Shown piece after piece: positions 12,646 to 23,100 of a stretch of DNA of 64,000 nt. Both the position numbers and the translations under genes were made by a program. The first letter of the stretch is position 1. Every line of letters starts with the position of its first letter. The DNA comes from Dysidea avara (Eukaryota; Porifera; Demospongiae; Dictyoceratida; Dysideidae). Location of the stretch: positions 25,271,053-25,335,052 of the forward strand of contig NC_089274.1 in NCBI RefSeq assembly GCF_963678975.1, written 5' to 3'. The notes under the pieces were generated by a model. It saw nothing but the letters and a program-made list of their open reading frames with translations, searched no databases and was not told the DNA's origin.

Positions 12646-13017
12646 CATAGGCGGCGGAAAGGGGGGGGGGGGGGGCTAGGGAGCTAAAGCCCCCTCTCGG
12701 TCTGCTGAGGGGGGCTTAGCCCCCCTCAGAATGATATCGCACCGAAATTATCTTTCTTGGAGTGGGGCTGAAAACCGTGATAAAGATCGAGATACTCTAA
12801 TAGAGCAGTCACTCTAATAAAGTAGTCAGTGTGTAGCGAGCTATGTAAGGATTTTTATGTAGTTTATCAGCTAGAAATGGTAGCTGGTGAGGTGGAAAGC
12901 GCTTGTCAGTTGGTTGTGACCTTTTTTTTTTTTTTTTTTGGTCTCACCTTACCAAACTATAGAAATAAGTCTGGGTCAGCCCAGCCCCCCTCATATCAAC
13001 TACTTCCTCCGCCGCTG
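12646..13017 (+). mobile_element. GGCGGCGG-family MITE, copy 3
   Basis: It starts CATAGGCGGCGGAAAGG and ends TCCTCCGCCGCTG, with GTATAG repeated at both flanks. It is very close to copy 2 over its whole length, including GATATC..CACCGAAATTATCTTTCTTG and the poly-T followed by GGTCTCACC. Two motif copies stand in tandem (12793-12829). Confidence 0.8.
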
Positions 13018-13881
13018 GGTATAGTACTCAAATAATTTCTTTGTGTGATATCTTGTTCTGGTTGAATATTGAAAGTGTGCTAACACAACACACCAGTTCT
13101 CAAAACAGCACATTGCTATGGTGTGCTGATTTGACATGTCAGAGTTTAGCACATGTGTAGTAAACCAGTGTTATCAAGATTGATGCATGGATTTTATAAT
13201 TAGCAGTAACAAAAATAGAATTATTTATAGTCCAGTGTTTTCTGTCTTCTTCAGCACCTGTTTTCATCACCAGATAATTATCTTCTTTACTTCTCTACTA
13301 ATATGTTCCTTTGACTATTTTCTCTATTGTAAAGTATAATAGTAGCAGTACTGCCACCAGTTATACTAACCTCACAGACTTGGGATGATTGCCTTTGATT
13401 CACTAGCTCCTTAACAGTAAACAGGTGCATGGTTAAATATTCAAAATCTTAATGGTTATCCCTAATCTTTAATTCTTCCAATCACCCAGTGTGCTGAATT
13501 TAATGGAAGCGCCATTTCAAGTGTATAACACACAGTGTGCACAATGAGCACATTTTGTGGTATACAAGCACATGTGTTGTGTACTAGACATGTTATAACA
13601 GCATATAGCTACAGCTGTTGACTCTGTGTGTGCATATAGACTAACAGTTAATTTTAGACTAAGAAAATTTTCAATATTACTTATATACATACAGTATAGC
13701 TATGCATGATGCATTTATAGTATTCTACTTACAACCATACTGCTGCTGAGTCTTCATCTGCTAGTCTATATGATTATTTATACATAGACAGTTCATTCAG
13801 ACCTCAACTGAGATTGTAGTATGGGCACTACTTCAATTCAAACTACAATTCTACCACTGCTCCATGTGGAACAGCAGACTG
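13018..13881. other. Intergenic DNA, no gene seen
   Basis: AT-rich sequence in which nothing coding, repetitive or structural was recognised. Confidence 0.45.
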
Positions 13882-14159
13882 CAGGGGCGGTGGAGCAGGC
13901 CAAAGAGTGAGGGGGTCAGGCACTGTAAGTTGAAGACCAAAAGAAAAAAAGGTCACAGCCTGCTGACAATAACTGCTCTCCACCAATTACACCTCCTTAT
14001 TATGTAACTAAGTAATTTGCTACACTGCTTCTCTGAATACTGTGACTGCTCTATTAGAGTATCCAGATCCTGACTGTTCTATTAGAGTATCTTGATCTTC
14101 ATTTGCAAACAGTGTCCCAAAAAGTGGGGGGACCATGCCCCCCGTCTCCACCGCCTATG
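13882..14159 (-). mobile_element. Diverged MITE of the CAGGGGCGGTGG type
   Basis: It begins CAGGGGCGGTGGAGCAGG, ends CTCCACCGCCTATG and carries the same internal order as the 5.3 kb copy: a GAAGACCAAAAG..AAAGGTCACA segment, then two inverted CTCTATTAGAGTA motifs (14043-14061 and 14071-14089), then a C-rich block. It is a distinct subfamily; the flanks show only a partial duplication (AGACT). Confidence 0.7.
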
Positions 14160-14945
14160 AGACTTAGTATATGTTGTATCATCAAGCAGCCATTTTTAGC
14201 ATTTCTGAGTTCAAGCTATAGTCATCATGACATCTCGAGATTTTATGCATAAATGCTGATAACTATCAATACACCTTCTGGCTTATAACACTGAAATTCA
14301 TTTGATTGGAATATTGCAAGTATTAACATCCTGATGCTCATGCAAAGTGAGCAGATGCATACTTGATTTTAGTGTACATTTGTCTCAGTCTGTCATGATG
14401 TGAAAGGTTACAAGGTTACATACATATGTATACAGCATCTGAGGCTGCCCCAGACCCACATTACTGAAACTTCTTTCTCAAAATGTACTTTCCAACAAAA
14501 TACACTAAAAGAACTATATAATATCTAATTTTTGCATGCATGGCTTATATAGGATGCTTAGCACAATAGTGAGAAAGCAGCACAAGTGTCAAGAAGTTTA
14601 ATTCCAGCTCACAGTCTCTGATTGATGTTGAATGTTCTATTAGAGTAGTTGACTGTTGTATTATAATGTTTAGATTTAGCAGCTAATCTTTACTCATGGA
14701 AACAGAAGTATATGACCATTGTATAAAGATATATAATTATAGTCATAATCCTAGCTCACTTTTTGTATACTTTTATTGACTATAATAATATATGTATGCT
14801 TAACATGTAACTATACATCTATCTTTTACTACAGCTTCTTAGTTATAGCGCATGGTAAAAAACTGAAGGGGGTGCTTCAGCACCTCATGATCATGCATAT
14901 ACACTGTAGGATCACTTTTATTTCTTGGCATGTGAATAGAGACTT
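14160..14945. other. Intergenic DNA, no gene seen
   Basis: No exon recognised. One degenerate motif pair, TTCTATTAGAGTAGTTGACT, lies at about 14635-14654. Confidence 0.45.
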
Positions 14946-15515
14946 CAGACATGGGTCAAACACTTAGGTCAAGGGCTTGAAGCACTTTTCAAGCACCTGT
15001 ATAAGCGCGTAAGTACAAGCACATATGTTGCAGTTGAGTAAACGCTTCAAGTACAAAGTGAAGCACTATTTAAGTGCTTGATATAACTACTTAATTACTT
15101 TATTAACAAACATATATAATGGTGCATGCAGTCATGTACCTATTGTTTTAAGTACTATTGTTATAATGAACAAACATCAATCAGTAAAAGTTTTATCTTT
15201 CAATCTGCACCTCTCAGGCCTGAAGACTTTCCCTGCTACACTGAATAATTGTTCTACAGGTACACCTGATAGAACAATTATTCACATTTGATAGCACCTT
15301 TTGGCCATTAAATGAGACGCTCATTGGATCAAAGATTTTTGATAAGATCTGGCAGCTTTTGTGCTTTAAAATGTGCTTATAAGCACTTTGAAATATAAGT
15401 AATTAAGTACCAGCACAAGCACAAATGCTGCACAGTAACAAATACTTTTAAGCACTTCAAAACAAGTGCTTAAGGTGCTTATAAGTACAAGTGCTTAAGG
15501 CTTGACCCATGTCTG
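14946..15515. mobile_element. hAT-like non-autonomous element with internal GTGCTTAAGCAC repeats
   Basis: Ends are CAGACATGGGTCAA and TTGACCCATGTCTG, flanked by an 8-bp duplication with one mismatch (AGAGACTT at 14938-14945, ATAGACTT at 15516-15523). The interior near both ends is built of variants of AAGCACTT/AAGTGCTT, giving many small inverted repeats. It has no coding capacity. Confidence 0.75.
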
Positions 15516-15912
15516 ATAGACTTCATGCTGATAATAACATAATTTACAGACCTTTAATTCTCACTCAAATTGCAAGGAGATAGCTATTGTCTCAGTGGCA
15601 GAATTGCATGAGCTAATTATGCTGGCATAGTTAACATAATATAGGCTACCTAAAGCATTGAGCATTATACCAGGGTGTCTAATACAATGATTTTCAATAT
15701 TTAAATGTGCGAACCAAAAAGGAAGAGCTTATTAATATTTTAACTAATTATTGAAAATTCATAGCAAGAGTATAATAATATTATACTCTTGCTAATAGTA
15801 ACAGAATGGTCACTTACTCTAATGAAACACTCTAATAAAATAGTCACCTCTTGAAGATAATTTTGATCCCAAAAGCAATATAATATTTTGAGCATAATAT
15901 AGGCTTGATTTA

Positions 15913-16560
15913 TTGCTCAAAATCAATAATTGTAATGAATATTATATTGACGCTACTAAAGACTGGCTAACTTATCAAAATGTGATCATTTATAACTCAT
16001 CTGTCTTATTGGATTACATTATAACATTGCAGCAAGCACAATATCACCAACAAAGCTCATTCAGTCTGGAGTTAAATTTAAGACAATGCATGCATGTTCA
16101 ACTATACTGTGAAATCAAATGCTTATTAGGTACAGTATGCAATTATCCGGCCAATAGTGGAATATGCTCCAATAATTTACAATTGGTTTCCACAATACTA
16201 GTTCAGATATTGATAATGATACAGAGTAAAGCTGCCAAATTTGTATTTAATATAATTCAAATGTAACAACATTGCTTCATGAATTGCACTAAAAGACATG
16301 TAGAACAGTCCAGACACATCAAGTACTGTAGAATTCTTAATCAAGAAATTGAGACTCAATTTAAAATTTAATTATCCTTACCCATCTGAAACACAAATTC
16401 AAGGACATCAGCTGCATGAAGCTCCTAGCAAAGGATCAACATCCAGCCACCATCTCAGATTAGAACTCTCTGCCTCAACAAGAGCTAGGATGCTTCTACT
16501 ACTGTACGTAAATGGATTTTAATTTATACCAGACAATTTATACATGTACTCACTCATGTT
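15913..16560 (+). mobile_element. Degraded LINE 3' remnant
   Basis: The open frame at 15913-16266 ends with QSKAAKFVFN, matching the block that in the better-preserved LINE copies reads IQ-RAARFVLN just after the reverse transcriptase. Following sequence still suggests the next conserved block (VTTLLHELH) but with stops and shifts. It is 5'-truncated and dead. Confidence 0.55.
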
Positions 16561-16574
16561 ATTGTTATTGTTAA

Positions 16575-16660
16575 TTGTTGCTGCTTTACAAGGGTGAGCA
16601 CTGAAGGTCTGACAGCAGCTTGTGCTGCATCTTAGGATTATATACCTAATCTACTAATGG
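16575..16660 (-). mobile_element. SINE-family fragment (CACTGAAGGTCTG repeat)
   Basis: TTTACAAGGGTGAGCACTGAAGGTCTGACAGCAGCTTG is a diverged copy of sequence at 29820-29880, 30965-31010 and, inverted, 19775-19830. A TAACAATAACAATAA tail (minus strand) lies on its low-coordinate side, which marks the 3' end of a retroposon. Only the 3' part is preserved. Confidence 0.55.
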
Positions 16661-18081
16661 AAAAAAGACTTAAACTTATGTGTGAGATCTGTGCATAGAA
16701 TAAGTTGCACCTTGGAGTCACATTATGTACAGACTCTGATCTAGGCTTTACCATACATAGAGGTGCACCAAGTTCTCCTGGTTTGTGACAGTGCTCCATG
16801 CTTTTTACATGTGCATATCAGGAAGGAATAAAATACAAAGCCTGGGCAGCAATTGATTCAGCATTGCAATATAGGAGAAAGTTAGGGGCAAAGAAATGTT
16901 AGGAATAAAGCAGTGCATACATAGGCAAACAGTTTGCTTTATCACTTTGCTTTTTGGTATTATTCCATAACTGGCTCGGTATAATTTTATAGACTCACGA
17001 TCTGTTATGTGAGCATGTAGGGCCTGCATAATATACATATGTAGCTATATGTAGAACTACTGTAACAGAATTTTCAGTTTTGCTTATACTGGTATGATCT
17101 TACTGGTAAATTGACAGTCAGGTACTGGTATATACTGCATGGGTCAGATTTTTGCATCTCACTGGCAAAAGAATCATAAATGGAAACTACCTCAAACTAT
17201 CTCATAGGTTGATCTAAGGATCGGGTGGCAATCTATTCTAATAGAACAGTCAAGGTATATCAATCATGAGACGGAATGGTCACAATGATGAAATTTTTGT
17301 TGCGCTTGCTGTTAAAGGCATGTCAATCATGCAGCTGCATATATGCATTGCATATTATCAGAACTTGTCAGACTATCAGCCTTTTGCTTTGATTAAACCA
17401 CACCAATAGAGCACTCAGTCTGTTTATCTCTGATTATGAATGCATGCGCATGAGCCAAAGAAGTTGTTTTTTTGGTTGTATCTTGAGAACACAATATAAT
17501 ACAATTAGACATATAGACATTGACATTGCATCACATGACCAGTAACTGTAGTACAATTTTTAATTGCACTGGCTAAAGTTATTGCTATAGCTAGCTCTGC
17601 TGTGTGGAATACAGGAGTAGGTCGGATATACAGTGGTAAAGAACACAAACCACTTGCAGTGATAGTGCTGTGTGCATAACTGCTCTTAAGGCAATGGTCA
17701 ATATGCAGATACAAATAAAGCAGTATATACGAATGTGCATATAGCATTAGGCCAGGCAAAGTAGTTAGTAGATTCCTCGTTTCCCATCAGCACCCACTTG
17801 TACCAAAACATTGCTGCCTCAACTTTCATTATTGTGCTCTCATGCAACGTGAAACGCCATCTTATTTACAGGTGATTCTTAAGTTTTGCCAGGAGAAATG
17901 TTTTTATGAAAAGCTCCAGGCTGAAGTATTCCAGCATAATGAATAATGATTAAAATTGAGTAAGTGGTTGATGGGAAACAAGGAATCTACTTTGCCCGGC
18001 CTTATGATACACTTGAAACAGCAATTGTAAGATCATTACGGATTCTGGTTCCGGTTGTTATAACTTCATTAGTCCTACGTA
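16661..18081. other. Intergenic DNA, no gene seen
   Basis: No exon recognised. A motif copy TTCTAATAGAACAGTCA lies at 17236-17252. A short inverted pair flanks 17750-18003 (GGCCAGGCAAAGTAGTTAGTAGATTCC against GGAATCTACTTTGCCCGGCC), so about 250 bases here may be another small inverted-repeat element. Confidence 0.45.
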
Positions 18082-18083
18082 TA

Positions 18084-18327
18084 CCGTGTTTTTCAGGTTT
18101 CTGGCGAAAATCAAAGCATTAACGTGATCAAACACGTGATCCGTGCTTCGAACTAGCAAGGCTTACATAACTTGCAGCATACTAGCAATACTTGAACATG
18201 TACAATGATCGGCAAAAGGTGCGAATATTCACTTTAAATGCCTTGCAAGTTCGAGATATTTGAATTACAGATCACGTGTTTGATCACGTTTATGCTTTGA
18301 TTTTCGCAAGAAACCTGAAAAACACGG
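18084..18327. mobile_element. Mariner-type palindromic MITE
   Basis: Ends TACCGTGTTTTTCAGG and CCTGAAAAACACGGTA form a long inverted repeat that continues inward (AAAATCAAAGCATTAACGTG against CACGTTTATGCTTTGATTTT). It is bordered by TA on both sides, the target of Tc1/mariner transposases. It is about 245 bases long with no coding capacity. Confidence 0.75.
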
Positions 18328-18329
18328 TA

Positions 18330-19238
18330 TATTATGTGAGGATGGAATGAATTGATCACGTGGTACTTTTTTATAACATCTCCGACAGAGTTGTCGCTTT
18401 TATTATACCGTAGAACGTTGGTGAGGCTACTACGTACTCCGGCGGACGTCCAGTCGTCACGGCTACCTAGCTACTTATAACCAGTATAGCCTTTTATAAG
18501 CCTACACGGTTTTTGTTAGCTAGTGAGTTAATGTCTGTATCACAATGATCAGTATACCTTTATTGCATGTCTTCATTTTTCGACAGTTCACAGTACAAAC
18601 CTAGCTACTCTGAAATGATCCTTTAGAAGGATCTTCTACTGGCTGTGCAGCTACAGTTGAATTTTCAGCCTGGGTGCAAGAGAAGGGTGGAGACAGAAGG
18701 TTTTGGGGGATTTTGCTGCGCCACGGATTCACTTCAAAGATGTCTCTGGGTACGGCCATATATAGTTCACAAGCTAAACTGGCTGCAAATATTTAAACTG
18801 TCAGCCATGATTCTTGTTTACTGTCAGCCAGTCATGTAGGGAGAAATTATGCTGGAAGGGGGTAAATTACATTTTTTCACGGAAGGAGGTACCTTGGCTA
18901 GCTCATGCAGTCTGTGCATGAGGTGGGGCCTGTTAAAAATTGTCTAGCCAAGCACATCAAAGTACCTGGTCAGTATAAAACAAATTGTTTACTAATGTAA
19001 TTATGCATCAGTGGTGGAGATAATGTGGGTGTCCACAGCTGGGGCGAGGGGGGCACAAGCAATAACAGGACATACATGACATTGCAAGACAATATGTTTT
19101 AGCCTAAGTCAAGTGCTTTCCAATGATCAGCAACTGCAAAACCTTTACAACAGTTTGATCTCATACATTTTGAAGCCCATCTTGTGCTTTGATGGGACAG
19201 TCTGTCCTGGTAAATTGTATTATGGTCAGACATCACTG
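18330..19238. other. Non-coding DNA with a locally GC-richer block
   Basis: Around 18410-18475 the sequence is CpG-containing (TACTCCGGCGGACGTCCAG), which could be a promoter region, perhaps of the plus-strand HECT gene whose first recognised exon is at 20161. This is inference from position only; no exon with a start codon was identified here. Confidence 0.3.
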
Positions 19239-20043
19239 GGGTGTATCCATTCACTGGACTGGACTACTGGACTCAATTTTTTTTGTTTTCTTGCCTTTTA
19301 TTGCCAAACTTAACTAAAATAAATGTCTTAGAAACTGACACCATTCACCATGAGACATAAAACTTGTACATTGATCACAAAAACTACATCATTAAAACCT
19401 TGGTGTAGTTCTTTATTGTAATCTGCCTACTAATAGCAATGTTTCAAGCACTGTTAACACTGCCGTCTTGTCTATTTAGCCTTCTTTTGTAAAATAGCCA
19501 CCATATTACATGTTTTACACCATATGATATAGAAATAGCCTGTAGTCTGTGCATTCACTCTAGCTTTGCTGGCTCTTTGGTTTATGATGTTTGTAAATAG
19601 CAATGAGTATGTAGTGTTAAAGAATTGCTTCCCAATGTGCATGCTTTCAAACAGGAAGGTAAGGTTACACATATTTGCAAAAAAATACAGTGAATGTAAC
19701 GGGTTCAAACCAAAGTTATAGACCTACAAAACTATATAGCACCTTTTTCAAACATACTTAATATAACATCTTTAAACAGTCTGTAGGACCAGGTATCTTA
19801 CAGACCTTCAGTACTTGTGCTGTAATGCCTAATTTAAAAAAAAAAAGATAGACTACAGTTAGCTGTATGTATGTGCCTCATTTTTATGCAAGACAAGACA
19901 TGGAGAGGAGAGCCCTAGCTTCAAGCGTGGTGTACTACTGTTTGAAATCATTGAAAAAATGTGTTTGAACAAATTTTATGTGAGTACAGTAGTCCAGTCC
20001 AGTAATGCAGTCCAGTAGTCCAGTCCAGTGAATGGATACACCC
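19239..20043. mobile_element. Inverted-repeat element with GGACTGGACTACT ends
   Basis: GGGGTGTATCCATTCACTGG plus ACTGGACTACTGGACT at the left is matched inverted at the right by AGTCCAGTCCAGTGAATGG and ATACACCC, where the GGACT unit is additionally repeated. The interior contains an inverted copy of the CACTGAAGGTCTG SINE repeat (about 19775-19830). Target duplication unresolved. Confidence 0.6.
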
Positions 20044-20160
20044 GACACGCTGGATGCTTTGTCATATTTTAGTTAATTTTTGTGTCAGATGTTGATTACC
20101 TAACTTGTGTACATATGGCATGTATGTGGTATCTCTAAGTGTTTACTATTTCTTGCATAG

Positions 20161-23100
20161 CAAACTTGCATTTAGACTCACCAGAGGTTGATGAAATTTC
20201 AACAGAAATGAACTGTGGGCAGCTTTGTTTATTGAGGGGACTGATTTCTACAGCCTCACAGGAATTGCCAAGTCTTTATAAATCAACTCACCTCAAGGTG
20301 GCTGATGTAAGCACCAAAGGAAAGAATTTACGAACAACCCTGGGAAAACTTTTCAACAGAAAGCCAAATGAACATACAGAAAGCGTGGCTCTTGGTCCAA
20401 ACAATAGCAAACGTAAAGGGAAAGGAAAGTATCCAATGAAAGGTCCCGTTAAGCGAAAGGTCAAAGAATACCGCCTTAGAGTGATTGGATTATCTAAAGA
20501 ATGTACTACAACACCAACTGGGCCAGAGAGGGAATCACTTATGAAAGATGTGTGGGTAAGAGAATGTGGCCAAGCAAATGAGCTGAGTAAAAAATTTGTG
20601 ACGCTTTTTGTTGGGAAGAGACCGCCACTATCCAGTACATGTATGCCAATGGAAGATTTATACGTCCAGCCACCCTTAAGGATGTAGAAAACGCTGAAGA
20701 CTGGGACGTGGAAACTGCACGAGCTCTCATGGGGAGTGGTTGCTTGTATGTCACAAGAGGTCCTTCAAAGACATCCAGTTACTCCGGAACTTGCGATGAA
20801 AGATCCACTAACAAAGAGACTGCATCTGAAAGTTCCACTAAAAAGGGGTCTGCATCTGAAAGTTCTACTAACAAAGGTTCTGCATCTGAAAGTTCTAACC
20901 ATGTACACAGTGGGTTTACTGATGAATGTGACTCAGAGGTATGGTATGCAATCTAAGTGTAGTAGTATTAAGACATAAAAGATGTAATTTTTATGTTGGT
21001 AAATTATATTGCAAACCATGTTTCTTTGGTTACATCGCTACTATCAGTACTTTCCTTGTGGCTTGCAAACGATTTGTTTTATGCACATGATTTTATTGAA
21101 TAAATCACCTGCGTAGTATCAAGATTTCATAATATTATGAACTCTAGCTAGTATCGATATTGTACCACAGATTGTATTACGACACATAATATTTGTATCA
21201 TACAGTACAGCACGGTAGTACTGTATAATAGGGATCATGGGGTTTCTTGCCCTAAAATGTCACCCAAAAACCAGCCTAATATTAACTTAATGATAGATTG
21301 GCAGTATTGGTTAGGTATAGCCAAGCCCAAAAATGTCTTTAGATCAACTCTAACCAACTCAAGTTGCTATACATGAAATTTTAAACATTTCTTATAAACA
21401 GAATTTTCTACTATCTAACTAATTGATTCCTTCGGCCAAGTAGTGCTAAGCGGTATTGATTTTTGATAGACGGTACGATATTTGCTTAAAATACCATGGT
21501 TTCACAGTTTTTGATGGTATTAACTGATGTTGAACAACATTAATTTTATGCATGTTTACAGCTATATCATCGCTGGTCTGGTTTATCTATGACAACAATT
21601 AGACTATAGATCTGGAAATGGCTGAAATTTGTGATTCTGTAATGAGAGTAGATACAACTGTAATGCAGTTGCTCTATAGGTTACTGGTTTCCATGAATCA
21701 CATAATAGCCAGCAAGCTATATCCAGCAGCCAGTCAACAAAGTAGGCAAATGACCACATAGACATCTAGGCATTTATTTCTTAAAATCCATTCTTGAACT
21801 AGCTGAAAAATCTTGTTGCTCCTTGTAGCAGCTGCTCTTGACATCTCTTTGGCAAGTCATTTGTTGTAGTTAGCCTTATTCTACAAATTGCAATAGTGTA
21901 ATCTCTACCACCCCTTGTATCCAGTTAAGTAGCCCCCCCACCAGGGCCTTTATTTAGGACCCGGCGTATAGTACAGTAGCTGCTACATGATGTTTTCTTG
22001 CACTTTTGCCACTTGTTTTTGCAGCTGTTACAAGTTGTTTTATTGTTCTTTGCCATTTACAGAACTGCTTACTACATAAAAGCATAAATACCGTGGTTTG
22101 TCACTGGTATTGGCAAGCCAGATGGTTTTATTTGTTTACGCCGCGGTTTAATTAAAATACTATTATACAGCTCAGCACTACGACCAAGCATAACTCGACT
22201 TTGAATAAGGCTACAGGCTTGCTTTCTTCACTGTTCAGCGTCGCTTTGTCCCTAGATGTGCCTTTTCACCAACCACAGCAGTTACAATGCATGCATCATT
22301 GTGCTACCTTTCCCTCTTTTGTGTCCTGTTCCTTTCTCGTGTAGGCACCAATTTGCGGTATGTCCATCATGGCTTCAGTGCAAGACTTTAGTGACTGCCT
22401 TGATTACAGAGGCACTTCTCACACTATTCTTTGCTTGGAATGCTATGTAACATGTTCTATATCACTGAAAATGAAGCGCATTGGCAAATTCGCTTTTCAC
22501 TCTTGATAGCATATAGGGGTGTGCATTTAAATGAGCGAATTTTCTGTATTTTCTGTAGTGGCTGGATTGATTGCAGAGGTGCTTTTCACTCAATTCATTA
22601 TGCTGTACAATGGGCTGAACATAGCTGAATACGAAGCATACTGGCTTATCAACTTTCCACTAGTTAATGATTGGGGTGCGCAATCAGACTAAATATGTTT
22701 TTAAAAACGGTATGTGCGGGTTCACCAATTATTATGTTAGAAAAAAAGTAAACAAACAAGAATAAGGAAAATTTAGTAATTTTACAATCTATTAGGGATC
22801 ATAGTAATAAGAAGTAAAGAAACAAGGGTGGTCGCATACACCTGCAGATATACTAGTGGATATTTAATCCCTAATTTGGTCTGTATCCCTGCCTATAGAC
22901 TGAATTAGGGAATGTCCACTAGGTGTTAAAGTGAAATCAAACTTTGAATCTGTAGTGTTAGTGGTTGTTGAGTTATGTTGGGCAGCTAGTTAATCAATAG
23001 AAATTTCCATTGAAAGGAAAAAATTATTTTTGGAGTAACCTATTGAAAACAGTTTTAGCTGTTTTAGCTTGATCCTACCTACAATTCTGCCAAAGCACCA

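Noticed and set aside
16805-17759. Minus-strand open frames of 77 and 84 codons
   Set aside because: No family, no splice context and average composition; not distinguishable from chance frames.
20539-20754. Minus-strand 71-codon open frame
   Set aside because: It is antisense to the HECT-gene exon and has no splice or family support.
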